A stretch of DNA of 64,000 nt, from assembly GCA_031761405.1 (NCBI GenBank), contig JASEVX010000099.1, positions 248,001 through 312,000 of the forward strand, written 5' to 3'. This DNA is from Serripes groenlandicus (Eukaryota > Mollusca > Bivalvia > Cardiida > Cardiidae). The translations under genes were made by a program, and so were the position numbers. Shown in pieces: positions 31,847 to 42,019 of this stretch. Below the pieces are notes generated by a model. The model made no database searches. It was not told where the DNA came from and saw only the letters and a program-made list of their open reading frames with translations. The stretch's first letter is position 1; every line of letters starts with the position of its first letter.

Positions 31847-32058
31847 GATTTACCGTACACCATGAAACCAAAACAGGACGTGCAACCACTTGTTAACAAT
31901 ATCGCATAGGGGCAGCTTTGCAATGCGATAAAGGGATCTTGTAAGATCATGACCAGACTGCGCTGGGAGATCTCGATGATCGCGAAATGTTACATGTAAG
32001 ATGCTTACAATACACGTAAAAACATGAGCACTGTTTTATAAAGATGAACATTAAACCC
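31847..32058. repeat. Unique DNA with a weak K-like unit
   Basis: AAGATCATGACCAGACTGCG at 31943 resembles the K interior. Nothing else is recognised. Confidence 0.3.
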
Positions 32059-32090
32059 ATCTTTCCCATATATAGACGCATTCAGACTAC
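32059..32090 (+). mobile_element. Family B end fragment
   Basis: CATCTTTCCCATATATAGAC plus GCATTCAGAC: the first ~30 bp of a B copy. Confidence 0.5.
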
Positions 32091-32130
32091 TCCATTTGCC
32101 GGAACCTTTTAATCTCGCGAGTATGATACG

Positions 32131-32294
32131 GATCCCCAGTCGCGGCACTACGGTCATGGTGGAGTGCCCTTGGGCAAGGCACATTTTCTAGACTCGTACT
32201 GGTTTGTTTACCCAGGGATCATGAATAAGTGAACTGTCGCCGTGATATAACTGAAATATTGTTGAAAGCGGCGTAAAACCTCAATAAATAAATA
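32131..32294 (+). mobile_element. SINE family F, 5'-truncated, 11-bp target duplication
   Basis: Starts inside the head at GATCCCCAGTCGCGG and keeps body and tail to AATAAATA. AGTATGATACG is duplicated at 32120-32130 and 32295-32305. A 5' truncation bounded by a perfect direct repeat is the signature of LINE-type reverse transcription. Confidence 0.88.
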
Positions 32295-32351
32295 AGTATG
32301 ATACGTATATTTATATTTATTTGTCAATAGATTTGCTAGACATTTCCAAAT

Positions 32352-32519
32352 GAGCCGTCCCGCGAAAAAAAACAAACATTGTGGACACTTTTCGCCTCCT
32401 GTGGGTTTTCTGCTTCAGGAATCATTACTCTATACCTCTATCCCCCTGATACGGAATGTGTCGGCTCGGATCAGTCTGTGCGCAGAGGCCATACTGTTGG
32501 TTTTCTCGCGGTAGGGCTA
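32352..32519 (+). mobile_element. MITE family A, internal deletions, AAAT duplication
   Basis: GAGCCGTCCCGCGAAAAAAA, then a jump to GTGGACACTTTTCGCCTCCT. A second jump removes the right-arm GATCTGGGTCGATAC block. AAAT at 32348-32351 and 32520-32523. Confidence 0.82.
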
Positions 32520-32523
32520 AAAT

Positions 32524-32618
32524 AGGTCTGCTTCAGATTTGTTTTATTTGGGTAGGGATACCTTTCTGTTGATAATCAATGCACTTGATTGCATCGTCCC
32601 ATGAATATTTCGATAGCC
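32524..32618 (+). repeat. Unclassified repeat L
   Basis: Starts right after the family A copy. AGGTCTGCTTCAGATTTG, ATAATCAATGCACTTGATTG and CATCGTCCCATGAATATTTC match the complement of 22185-22272. Confidence 0.6.
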
Positions 32619-33218
32619 ATTAGTAAATATTAAAATGGTATCACAAAAAATAAAATAAATAGAAATCAAAGACGTAAACAAGAATAGAAATGAACGCTTG
32701 AACAGGCTAAACTTGGTGTACATTACTCTGGAAGGATGTCAAAATCAGGATAGAATTAATTGAGTGTAGAAAAAACGTATTTGCAACTTAAAATTGTTAT
32801 TTTGTGAGTTAATACTCCATTTTCAATTGTTGTTTTTGTATCTTTTAGCGCTAAAAGCACAACCTCTATACATTTATTTACTACACGCATTTCATGAATT
32901 CCTGACAGAACGTTTTTAGCTGGAACAGCAGGTTATTATTTACAACAACAATTACACGAAAATACCTCAGTAAAACCCTGGGTTTTCCCAGGCAGGTACG
33001 TGTAAGCACCCATTCCAGGAAGAAATAAAACAAACATGTTACGAGGTGTAATTTTTCATATTACCTGTCAGACTTAAAACGTTGTCCATGACGTTAACAC
33101 TTCACACGCCGGTATTAAACATCAACTCACAAGTGATATATTTAGAACCAGAATCGGGATGAAAATTATATTTAATTTGGAATTTGGAATGGAACATTTT
33201 GTGTGACAATACATACGG
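32619..33218. other. No recognised feature
   Basis: A/T-rich unique DNA. Confidence 0.4.
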
Positions 33219-33330
33219 ATCCTTCCCTCGTTTCGGGGAATGGATTATATCCTTTTTCACAATGTTTTAAAAACTATGAACGATATTTCTGTTATTTGAT
33301 ATCAAGCCGTTTTGGGAGAAAGGGTTAATG
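33219..33330. mobile_element. Possible old family B remnant
   Basis: CCTTCCCTCGTTTC, CTTTTTCACAATGTTTTAAA and TTGGGAGAAAGGGTTAA have B order, but most of the arms are gone. Confidence 0.35.
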
Positions 33331-34309
33331 GTGTTTAAGTCAACGTGTACCTGGTACGTTAACGGTGAATTAAAACCACAAGGGCTTGAGGATGGAAAAA
33401 CCGTTTCATGAATGACTGAAATGTGGCAGATTAGTAACTTGGGTTTGTGCGCACTGAGGTCGGGATATCATGGGTTCGTAACTCGAGAGGTTCTGTCAAT
33501 GATTCTGCAAATGGTAATCGTCTAGCTTGTCTCGTCAAATGTCTGTCTGAACAAAGAAAATGGCGCAAAATAGGTATATACATGATTTACAGAACTACAA
33601 TATCCACCTGCCCTGTCGGCACATTTCATATATTGTTAAAACAAGAAATATCTTTAAAAAAGATAAACGGCGATAATAATCAAAACAATCAGTAATTTTC
33701 CATGAATTATAAAATTTACGCAGTGCTTAACAAAGGCTAATTCAGCTTCAGTTTAAATAGATTATTTTGGCCGAGAATACGCCACATGACTGGAGATTAC
33801 GCGAGGCTCCCAAGAGGTCTAGTATAAGTTTCAATTGAAGATACATAACTGAAAACTTATCATTTTTCATAAATGATTAATATTTTGCTCTAAAATATTA
33901 TATTTCATACGTTTTCACTATTTTTTTCACTGAAATTTATGTCTTAAGCAAAACAATTAAAAGTAAGTATGCAGAACATTTCATTTTAAAACTTCATCTT
34001 ATCAGTGCCTCCTGTAGGATCACCAACTTAACTATGAACCAATCAAAACATTAAATCATTTCCTTTATTTCTTCGACATTATTCATTAAATACAACAGTT
34101 GATTGCTCTTCAATCTAGATCATTTGTTTAATATCTAAGTCAAAACTGAGGTTAAACAGCTATCGCCGAATAAAAAAAGAGAGAAAAAATAAGATAATTA
34201 AACAACTACATGAACACATAAGACTGAATCAAGACGCAGACATAATCAGATGCAACAAAATCGTCAATGAACAATGGGATGTCAAACTCCTATTCCTTTG
34301 TGAAAGACA
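33331..34309. other. No recognised feature
   Basis: An 82-aa frame (33447-33695) has no recognised motif. TCATGGGTTCGTAACTC at 33468 is B-box-like only. Confidence 0.4.
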
Positions 34310-34375
34310 GTGGTGCATAGGTAGAGCGTCGGTCTCTCGTACCAAAGGTCCCGGGTTCGAGTTCCGTGATGAGCG
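34310..34375 (+). tRNA. tRNA-like fragment (probable SINE head or pseudogene)
   Basis: GTGGTGCATAGGTAGAGCGT resembles an A-box D-arm. TCCCGGGTTCGAGTTCCGTG holds a B-box T-arm. The acceptor arms do not pair and no SINE body follows. Confidence 0.4.
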
Positions 34376-34724
34376 ATGTCAAACTCCTATTCAATTGTCA
34401 CATATTGCTTGTAATGATGATACTATGAATGTGTTAACCTCGCCGTGAAGCATTGACTATTTGGCGACAATTGTTTGTAATATACTGTTCTAATGCTATA
34501 AACAAGGCACACCGGGAAAGAATGGTCGTTCTTGGAACTATGTAATAGGTTTGTTTTGTCGAAGTGCTTCAAAATATAAGACCTGATGTCTAGTGAGATA
34601 CTTAAGTTGCTTAAATTTATGTTTTGATTCAAATAAATGTGCATTTCTAAGTCTACACTTTGCCTGTTAATTCTCACAATAACGTTATTAAGCTAATACT
34701 TAAGGTACTTAGTAAGATTTAATG
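34376..34724. other. No recognised feature
   Basis: An 84-aa minus frame (34423-34677) is unsupported. Confidence 0.4.
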
Positions 34725-34836
34725 TCTAAATAGCAACAAATGCAGAATTCAGGAGAGACAGCTCGCCACGAGCTGTCTCACCTGAATCTGCTTTGTTTCC
34801 AAACGTCTTTAATTGCCTTTGGCAGCGAAAAGTTAA
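34725..34836 (+). mobile_element. MITE family C, right half only
   Basis: Central palindrome GAGACAGCTCGCCACGAGCT, then AATTGCCTTTGGCAGCG and AAAAGTTAA. The left arm is missing. Confidence 0.75.
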
Positions 34837-34919
34837 ACAAAAACTTAAGATGATAATTTTCGAAAAAGACACAGCACCCACTCCGAAAATGCTACCTTGG
34901 ATTGCATTACCTTCGTATT

Positions 34920-35143
34920 GAAACATTTCCCCCGCGCAGACCTGCTTTAACGGATGACGACTTTTGAAAACATTAAAAGCGGCAATGGGAGGAGTTACTA
35001 TCTTATAATTAGTCATTTATCTATTTTCAACACTATTCAATAACCGTACTTTCATTAATAGAGAATTTCCATATTCCTATACTACATCGATGTTTTCTAA
35101 GCCGTCTGTTTTCAGATTTGTTGTATAGTGGATAGGGTTAATA
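34920..35143 (+). mobile_element. MITE family B, diverged
   Basis: GACGACTTTTGAAAACATTA, TTTTCAACACTATTCAATAA, GATGTTTTCTAAGCCGTCTG and GGATAGGGTTAAT in B order. The central hairpin is scrambled. Confidence 0.6.
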
Positions 35144-35339
35144 ATGACCTTTAAAAAAGCAGTGCGAGTCTCCGTCACCAGGTTATTTACCTTTTATAAA
35201 GCAGGTGTGTGTATGTCTAGAATGATATGCAATTGGCCTCAATAAACAAGCAAGCGACACGCGAAAATGTGTCTTAGTTTTTCACTTCCTTTATTCAAAA
35301 GTAGTATTGTATGACATTCGGGGAAGGAAATAAAGCATT

Positions 35340-35426
35340 TTGCTATTTGCTTGTGTTTGTTTGTGTTTGTTTGTTTGCTTGTGTTTGTTTGTTTGGTGTT
35401 TTACGCCGCCTCCAACATGTGTTCAG
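35340..35426 (-). mobile_element. SINE G tail with a GTTT-rich simple repeat
   Basis: GTTTGTTTGTTTGGTGTTTT then ACGCCGCCTCCAACATGTGT is the reverse of a G tail. It is cut by the B element starting at 35427. Confidence 0.65.
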
Positions 35427-35673
35427 TTAACCCTTTCCCGCATACGACATTTCTGCAGCAGACGACTTTGAACGTATTTTGTCAAAACATAGACAATCTC
35501 CATAATTGAATGGATAACCTATGACAAAAAGTGAAAAACATTGTGGCAAAAGGAGAAATTGCACGTTTTGTGCAATTTCTTCTTTTGTCACTATGTTTTC
35601 AAAAAGCCGTCTTTTTGACAAAATACGTTCAAAGTCGTCTGCTGCAGAATTGTCGTATGAGGGAAAGGGTTAA
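35427..35673 (-). mobile_element. MITE family B with two copies of the same end
   Basis: Both ends carry the 'left' arm: CAGCAGACGACTTTGAACGT at the left, and its exact complement near 35629-35648, joined to GTCGTATGAGGGAAAGGG and TTAA. The normal right arm (GCCGTCTGCTGCAGAGGCGT) is cut after AAAGCCGTC. Both ends are flanked by TTAA. The core GAAATTGCACGTTTTGTGCA is intact. Confidence 0.85.
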
Positions 35674-35796
35674 ACGTTCATTTAGGAGTGAAGTAAATAT
35701 CTTACTTAAAAGACTAATACCGCGGTAGATAGAAGGAACAGTTTTTCTACCACGTTTTTGCCTACTCAAACGGATAATATCCATTGTTAAATAAAT

Positions 35797-36057
35797 GACC
35801 CGTTCCACGAGAAAACAAACATAATGGACTCTGCGTAATGTATCGATCCAGATCAGCCTGTGCAGACCGCGCAGGCCACTCCATGCCGACACATTCCGTC
35901 TCAGGCGGATTGAGGTATAGAGTAATGATTCCCGAAACAGAAAATCCACAGGAGGTGAAAAGTGTCTGACCAGGCTAGCCTGTGCGACATGTTTAGGCTG
36001 ATCCGGATCGATACTGTACGCAGAGTCCATAATTGTTGGTTTTCTCGTGAACGGCTC
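35797..36057 (-). mobile_element. MITE family A, full copy
   Basis: GACCCGTTCCACGAGAAAAC to TTTTCTCGTGAACGGCTC. The 133-aa frame on the minus strand is the family pseudo-peptide joined to neighbouring B sequence. Confidence 0.84.
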
Positions 36058-36123
36058 ATATACATAAGAAATGGGGCTAAATCGGATTTAAAAAAATATG
36101 TGCTTAGCTGAGTTGGTGCATGA

Positions 36124-36316
36124 CACCCCCCCCCCCCCCCCGCCCCTGCCGACACATTCGGTCTAAGGGGGGATAGATAGAGTAGTGATTCATGAAACAG
36201 AAAATCCACAGGAGGCGAACAGTGTATATCCGGGTACGCCTGTGTGGCATGCTTAGGCTGATCCGGGTCGATACTTAACGCAGAGTCCACAATGTTGATT
36301 TTTCTCACGAGACGGC
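36124..36316 (-). mobile_element. MITE family A, 5'-replaced by a C run
   Basis: Starts with a run of about 18 C (36124-36141), then GCCGACACATTCGGTCTAAG and the rest of the A interior to CACGAGACGGCC. The first arm is absent. The 135-aa minus frame is an artefact. Confidence 0.78.
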
Positions 36317-36417
36317 CTACACATTGATTATTGCCAAGCTACGCCCCTGAATACGCACCTAATCTAGATATCTGTAGACTAATATTAGACAGCATTGTTC
36401 TTAGATGTAGGTGCACC

Positions 36418-36605
36418 CTTACCCCACATGCACACGTTTTCTGACGCCACTGTAGTAATTGACTTTTGGAAACATTATGGCAAAAGGAGAAATTGATAAT
36501 GATGAGCAATGGCCCTTTTGCTAATTTGTTTTAAACTTGCTTCAATAATTGTTTTTTTATTTATAAAGAGTATCCATATTTTGTTCTTAATGTTTTCTCA
36601 AACCA
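36418..36605 (+). mobile_element. MITE family B, right end lost
   Basis: CTTACCCCACATGCACACGT, TTTGGAAACATTATGGCAAA, core GAAATTGATAATGATGAGCA, then TTTATAAAGAGTATCCATAT. It stops at the SINE F remnant near 36606. Confidence 0.7.
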
Positions 36606-37013
36606 GCGCTGGTTTGTTTCCCAAGGAACGAGTCCCGGTAGCTCAGTCGGTAACGACATGGGCTGTCAATCCAGGGGTTGTGAATTCGAACCCCGGCTCG
36701 GCCAACTTTCTGTCCGACATTTGACAAAAGTCATTGCGACATGCGTCATTCGTCTTCCACCAATGGGCTAAGTCTATGTGGAAAAGCAGCCAGTTCCTTG
36801 GGAAGATTGTTGTGTGGAGTACTGGTGTGCGAAAACCAGGAAACATATGAGTAGGTGAACTGGCCGCCGTGATATGACTGAGAAATTGTTAAAAACGGCG
36901 TAAAACCCCAATTAATCAATCAATCATTGTTTCTCAAGGAATCATGAATAAGTGAACAGTCGCCGTGAAATAACTGAAATAATGTTGAAAATGCGTTAAA
37001 CCCCAATAAAACA
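36606..37013 (+). mobile_element. SINE family F tail, split by SINE E
   Basis: GCTGGTTTGTTTCCCAAGGA before the E copy, and ATCATGAATAAGTGAACAGT plus TGCGTTAAACCCCAATAAAA after it, together form an F body and tail. Confidence 0.78.
36629..36926 (+). mobile_element. SINE family E, full length, inserted into SINE F
   Basis: Head GAGTCCCGGTAGCTCAGTCG, B-box GAATTCGAACCCCGG, complete body and tail (CCCCAATTAATCAATCAAT). Flanked by a 15-bp duplication with one mismatch: TTGTTTCCCAAGGAA (36614-36628) and TTGTTTCTCAAGGAA (36927-36941). Confidence 0.9.
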
Positions 37014-37291
37014 AACACCCATCGAGTTAAGGGTTAATGCATATACAATTGTATATACAAAACAATAATTAATTTTAAATGTCTCATTAGTATGTAGTAT
37101 GCTGCCTCACGATCATGAGAGGAGGGTCATTACCGTGTAGTTTCTATTTTTAGAATCAACTGATGTGGAGGGAATTTCCCTTACCTTTCTACTCGACTCA
37201 TTGTTAATTCGTTAACATTATTAATATATCGACCGAGAAAGGATCGGCTGTCTCCAGCATGTTGATACACTGAGCCAGTGCATGAATAAAG
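37014..37291. other. No recognised feature
   Basis: Unique DNA between the SINE F tail and the next MITE. Confidence 0.4.
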
Positions 37292-37546
37292 TGAGCCGTC
37301 CCGCGAGAAGTGTGGACTCTGCGTAAAGTATCGACCCGGATCAGCCTAAGCATGCCGCGCAGACGTACCCGGATAGATACTTTCCGCCTCCTGTGGAGTT
37401 TCTGTTTCAGGAATCATTACTCTATACCTCTATCCCCCTGAGACGGAATGTGTCGGCCCGGATCAGTCTGCGCGGACTGCGCAGGCTGATCTGTGCCGAT
37501 ACATTACGCAGAGGCCATAATGTTGGTTTTCTCGACGGGACGGGTC
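37292..37546 (+). mobile_element. MITE family A, full copy
   Basis: GAGCCGTCCCGCGAGAAGTG (short deletion after the TIR) to CTCGACGGGACGGGTC. The interior is close to consensus. Confidence 0.85.
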
Positions 37547-37647
37547 ATTAGTATGCTTTTCGGAGCAGCGTAGATTAAGATCATAGTGTGTACCTACACA
37601 ATATTATCATAATTTACACGCCTTGACATAATCTTCTAACAAGACTG

Positions 37648-37733
37648 TGTACATAGTAGGTGAACAGTGTGGGTCTTGATCAGACTATTGGATGTACAAG
37701 CTGATGAGGATCTACACTGTTCACAAAAACAAT
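37648..37733. repeat. Palindromic repeat K
   Basis: GGTGAACAGTGTGGGTCTTG at one end and AGGATCTACACTGTTCAC at the other are inverted ends of an ~85-bp unit. Confidence 0.65.
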
Positions 37734-37805
37734 GAGTTGTACCTTTTTCCGTGTACGGACTTTTTTTATGTAATCATTAGCCGTGGCAAGGGATTTCGAG
37801 TCTTA

Positions 37806-39047
37806 AGTCGATCAGCGTACAGTTAAGACTAACTAAGTCGATTAGCGTACAGTTAAGACTAAGTCCATTAGCGTACAGTTAAGACTAAGTCCATTAGCGT
37901 ACAGTTAAGACTAAGTCGATTAGCGTACAGTTAAGACTAAGTCGATTAGCGTACAGTTAAGACTAAGTCGATTAGCGTACAGTTAAGTCTAAGTCGATTA
38001 GCGTACAGTTAAGACTAAGTCGATTAGCGTACAGTTAAGACTAAGTCGATTAGCGTACAGTTAAGACTAGACTAAGTCGATTAGCGTACAGTTAAGACTA
38101 AGTCGATTAGCGTACAGTTAAGACTAAGTCGATTAGCGTACAGTTAAGACTAAGTCGATTAGCGTACAGTTAAGACTAAGTCGATTAGCGTACAGTTAAG
38201 ACTAAGTCGATTAGCGTACAGTTAAGACTAAGTCGATTAGCGTACAGTTAAGACTAAGTCGATTAGCGTACAGTTCAGACTAAGTCGATTAGCATATAGT
38301 TAAGACTAAGGCGATTAGCGTACAGTTAAGACTAAGTCGATTAGCGTACAGTTAAGACTAAGGCGATCAGCGTACAGTTAAGATTAAGTCGATTAGCGTA
38401 CAGTTAAGACTAAGTCGATTAGCGTACAGTTACGACTAAGTCGATTAGCGTACAGTTAAGACTAAGTCGATTAGCGTACAGTTAAGACTAAGTCGATTAG
38501 CGTACAGTTCAGACTAAGTCGATTAGCATATAGTTAAGACTAAGGCGATTAGCGTACAATTAAGACTAAGTCGATTAGCGTACAGTTAAGACTAAGTCGA
38601 TTAGCGTACAGTTAAGACTAAGTCGATTAGCGTACAGTTAAGACTAAGTCGATTAGCTTACAGTTACGACTAATTCGATTAACGTACAGTTACGACTAAT
38701 TCGATAAGGGTACAGTTAAGACTAAGTCGATTAGCTTACAGTTAAGACTAAGTCGATTAGCGTACAGTTAAGTCTAAGTCGATTAGCGTACAGTTAAGAC
38801 TAAGTCGATTAGCGTACAGTTAAGACTAAGTCGATTAGCGTACAGTTAAGACTAGACTAAGTCGATTAGCGTACAGTTAAGACTAAGTCGATTAGCGTAC
38901 AGTTAAGACTAAGTCGATTAGCGTACAGTTAAGACTAAGTCGATTAGCGTACAGTTAAGACTAAGTCGATTAGCGTTCAGTTAAGACTAAGTCGATTAGC
39001 GTACAGTTAAGAGTCGATTAGCGTACAGTTAAGACTAAGGCGAGCCA
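37806..39047. repeat. 26-bp satellite, about 47 units, with higher-order duplication
   Basis: Unit: GATTAGCGTACAGTTAAGAC plus TAAGTC. An extra ACTAG (38066 and 38851) and the rare AAGTCT variant (37985 and 38770) both recur at exactly 785 bp. This equals 30 units plus the 5-bp insertion. The variant TTCAGACTAAGTCGATTAGC followed by ATATAG recurs at 234 bp (9 units). Confidence 0.92.
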
Positions 39048-39540
39048 GTGCACTCGCACAGCAATCTCATCAGAACCTTCACAGAACGTCTACATGTAAT
39101 TAAGAACTAGATTATTCCTTCGACAAAACACTATTAGTGTAACCCGTCTAGTTTTCCTCCAATTCACGCTTACGGGGAAATCAACGAGTCCCACAATCGA
39201 CAGACGCTGAGCATATCTAATCGTTGATCTAATATGAACTAATTTCCCAGTCGATGGCTAGGTACACGTTTGAGGAAATAACGTAACGTATGGAAACCCC
39301 CCGAAAATATAGTTTTACTTCACAGTTTTTGTGTTATGAAATATGTAGTGGACTGGGGGATTACTCGACAACGTACAAATTCGCATAACTAGTTGAACTC
39401 AATTCATTTCTTGAAACAAATATGTCTTTAAAAATACAGCGTAGCAGCAGTTTGGATTGGTCATACACGAGCAATCGGAACTGCTGCTGTGTTTTCTTGA
39501 TTTTACTTCTCATCACGTACCTGCTTTTAATAATAAACAC
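39048..39540. other. No recognised feature
   Basis: A K-like end (CAGCAATCTCATCAGAACCT) lies at 39059. The rest is unique. Confidence 0.4.
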
Positions 39541-39753
39541 TTAACTCTTTTCGCTGCCAATTGCAATTAAAAGCTTTCGCAAACAATGTAGATTGAGGTT
39601 AAAAGCTGGAAACGAGCTGTCTTTCCTGATATCCGCATTGTTTGCCACTTAGGCATTAAATGTTACCAAATGTCCTGTTGGACGAAACATGGAGAGGTCT
39701 AATTTTCTACATGAAAGAGTCGACTTTGTTATATTCGACAGTGACAAAATTAA
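39541..39753 (-). mobile_element. MITE family C, diverged full copy
   Basis: TTAACTCTTTTCGCTGCCAA at the left and TTAA at 39750-39753. The central palindrome has decayed to AAAGCTGGAAACGAGCTGTC. Confidence 0.78.
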
Positions 39754-39799
39754 GCATAAATACAAATACGAAGCTGACAATACGCAACTCGAAGTAATA

Positions 39800-40028
39800 T
39801 GATCTGAATAACGAGAAAACCAACATTGTGGACTCTACGTACAGTATCGCTCCAGATCACTCTGAGCATGCCGCATAGGGTTACCCGGAAAGACACTTTT
39901 CGCATCCTGTGGATTTTCTGTTTCAGGAATTATTACTCTATACCTGTATATCCCTAAAACGGAATGTGTCGGCCGGATCAGTCTGTGCGGACAGCGCAGG
40001 CTGATCTGGTCGATACATTACGCAGATG
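39800..40028 (+). mobile_element. MITE family A, right end lost
   Basis: TCTGAATAACGAGAAAACCA through the interior to GATACATTACGCAGATGTC. It belongs to a ~286-bp duplication: GCAACTCGAAGTAATATGAT precedes both this copy (39784) and the next (40070). Confidence 0.78.
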
Positions 40029-40087
40029 TCTATCGCCGCAGCTGCAACGCCAAACAACAACAACAGTACGCAACTCGAAGTAATATG

Positions 40088-40570
40088 ATCCGAATTACGA
40101 GAAAACCAACAGTGTGGACTCTATGTTCAGTATCGACCCAGATCAGTCTGAGCATCTCGCACAGGCCTACCCGGACAGACACTTTTCGCCTCCTGTGGAT
40201 TGTCTGTTTCAGCACGGCCCGATACATTACGCATAGTTCATAATGTTTGGTCGAGTCCCGGTAGCTCAGTCGGTAACGACGCGGGCTGTCAATCCAGGGG
40301 TTGTGAGTTCCGACTCGGCCAACTTTCTTTCCGACGTTTGACAAAAGTCATTGCGACATGCGTCATTTGTCTTCCACCAATGGGCTAAGTCTATGTGGAA
40401 AAGCAGCCAGTTGCTTGGGAAGATTGTTGTGTGTAGTACTGGTGTGAGAAAACCAGGAAACACATGAGTAGGTGAACTGGCCGCCGTGATATGACTGAGA
40501 AATTGTTAAAAACGGCGTTAAACCCCAATCAATCAATCATAATGTTTGTTTTTTTCGTGGAACGGCTCAT
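40088..40570 (+). mobile_element. MITE family A, split by a SINE E insertion
   Basis: First part to 40249, last part 40538-40570 (CATAATGTTTG to CGTGGAACGGCTC). An internal deletion joins TGTCTGTTTCAG to CACGGCCCGATAC. Its 5' flank duplicates that of the preceding A copy. Confidence 0.82.
40250..40537 (+). mobile_element. SINE family E, full length, 11-bp target duplication
   Basis: Head GTCCCGGTAGCTCAGTCGGT; the B-box has lost a few bases (GAGTTCCGACTCGG). Complete body and tail. CATAATGTTTG is duplicated at 40239-40249 and 40538-40548. This proves retrotransposition into the MITE. Confidence 0.92.
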
Positions 40571-40723
40571 ATATGGTCAGAACTCGAGCTATCGTTGGTC
40601 CGCTGTATATACATGTATTTGAATGATAGACAGTTGAGATTTTATGAAATTAATTACAATTCTCGACACAGCTGGTCAGAATCACCTCCATGTTATCGAG
40701 TAATACCACACTAGGTTAACCTT
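40571..40723. other. No recognised feature
   Basis: Short unique DNA. Confidence 0.35.
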
Positions 40724-40945
40724 TACCCTTTCCCCACATACAACAAATGGGCAGAAGTCGACCCTGAAAACATCTTTTCAAAAAATGTGAAAAATCACCG
40801 TAATTGGGAATTAAATTATTTAATAGAGTTAACAAATATTGTGGCAAAATGAGAAGATGCAGATCGTGAGTAATTTCTCATTTTGCTACAATTTCCAATG
40901 TCGTCTACTGCAGTTACGTTAAAATGCAAGCTGCAGTTGGGAATG
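40724..40945 (-). mobile_element. MITE family B, diverged
   Basis: TACCCTTTCCCCACATACAA, AGTCGACCCTGAAAACATC, ATTGTGGCAAAATGAGAAG, TTTCCAATGTCGTCTACTGC. The right end is degraded. Confidence 0.65.
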
Positions 40946-41307
40946 CACCCTTGTATCGACTGATCTTTGTTAGCGCTGATAGCGTTTTCATTAACATTTG
41001 ATGTCATAAAATATTTAATATAATAAAAAGATAATTAAATAAATTCAAAAGTATTTCAAACCGGTAGAAGCGAATGTACGATTGTGGTAAAGGCGTTTTT
41101 GCCTTTATTGTCGAATGTTAATAAACATCATTTTATTTTTAGAGAACTTGACTAGATAAACACGTACACATTAATTTATATGTTAAAGTTTGAAATGCCA
41201 TGTTAATATATTATACAAAGACTGACCGCAAAAGAAAACAGTAAACTACATGTAATAAATGATAAGGTATTATGTTTTTCTTCCCTTTTCATGTTAAGAC
41301 CGTAATG
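40946..41307. other. No recognised feature
   Basis: A/T-rich unique DNA. Confidence 0.4.
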
Positions 41308-41445
41308 ATATTTCGTTATTTTGAAACCATATTTCGTCGTAAAAAATTCGTAATTTCAAAATAAAATTCGTAATTTCAAAATAATATTTCATTTTATCGA
41401 AATAATATTTCGTTTTGTTTAGATAATTATTTCGTTATTTCGAAT
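41308..41445. repeat. Irregular AATATTTCGTTTT/TTCGTAATTTCAAA repeats
   Basis: ATTTCGTTATTTTGAAAC, then two copies of AAAATTCGTAATTTCAAAAT, and several AATAATATTTCRTTTTRT in tandem. Confidence 0.6.
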
Positions 41446-41528
41446 ATAGAATAAGAAGGCGATATTGTTTAAAAGAAAGCGTGAAGACGCACAACATACG
41501 ACGTTTTGAAAACTGACCTTGAACACTT

Positions 41529-41743
41529 TTAACTCTCTCAGCGCCGAATTGTTTAAAGTAGACTCTTTTATGTTCAAAATCGGGCGTCCTCCATTTCTCA
41601 TGTAATACACGTTTGGACTATTTTGATAACTAAAAGGCAAACAATGCTGATTTCAGGTGAGACAGCTCGTTACGAGCTGACTCACCTGAATCAGTATTGT
41701 TTGCAAAAAGACTCAATATTGCCTTTGGCGCTGAAAGAGTTAA
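41529..41743 (+). mobile_element. MITE family C, full copy
   Basis: TTAACTCTCTCAGCGCCGAA to GGCGCTGAAAGAGTTAA. Arms GCAAACAATGCTGATTTCAG and CAGTATTGTTTGC flank the central palindrome GAGACAGCTCGTTACGAGCT. Confidence 0.87.
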
Positions 41744-41937
41744 ACCATTTAGAAAGTGTAATTGAAGGAATGTATTATGTTAATTATATGGCCGCAATGC
41801 GTGCACTTCTAGGAAGAGGCTCACCCTCACAATGTATGGTGGTCCTTACACAGAGTATCAAGTTTACTTCCTAATCAGAGGTTATCCTTTTTGTGTTGGT
41901 AAACATGCTTCCAACATACAGAAGCTTTAAGTCTTCA

Positions 41938-42018
41938 GTAAGTTACCGACGAGGGCTGTCAATCCAGGGGTTTAGGGGGTTCGAACCCCAGCACGGTCAA
42001 ACTTTATTTTCGACGTTT
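41938..42018 (+). mobile_element. SINE family E head fragment
   Basis: GAGGGCTGTCAATCCAGGGG, GGGTTCGAACCCCAGCACGG and TTTATTTTCGACGTTTG. The body is missing. Confidence 0.68.
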
Positions 42019-42019
42019 G

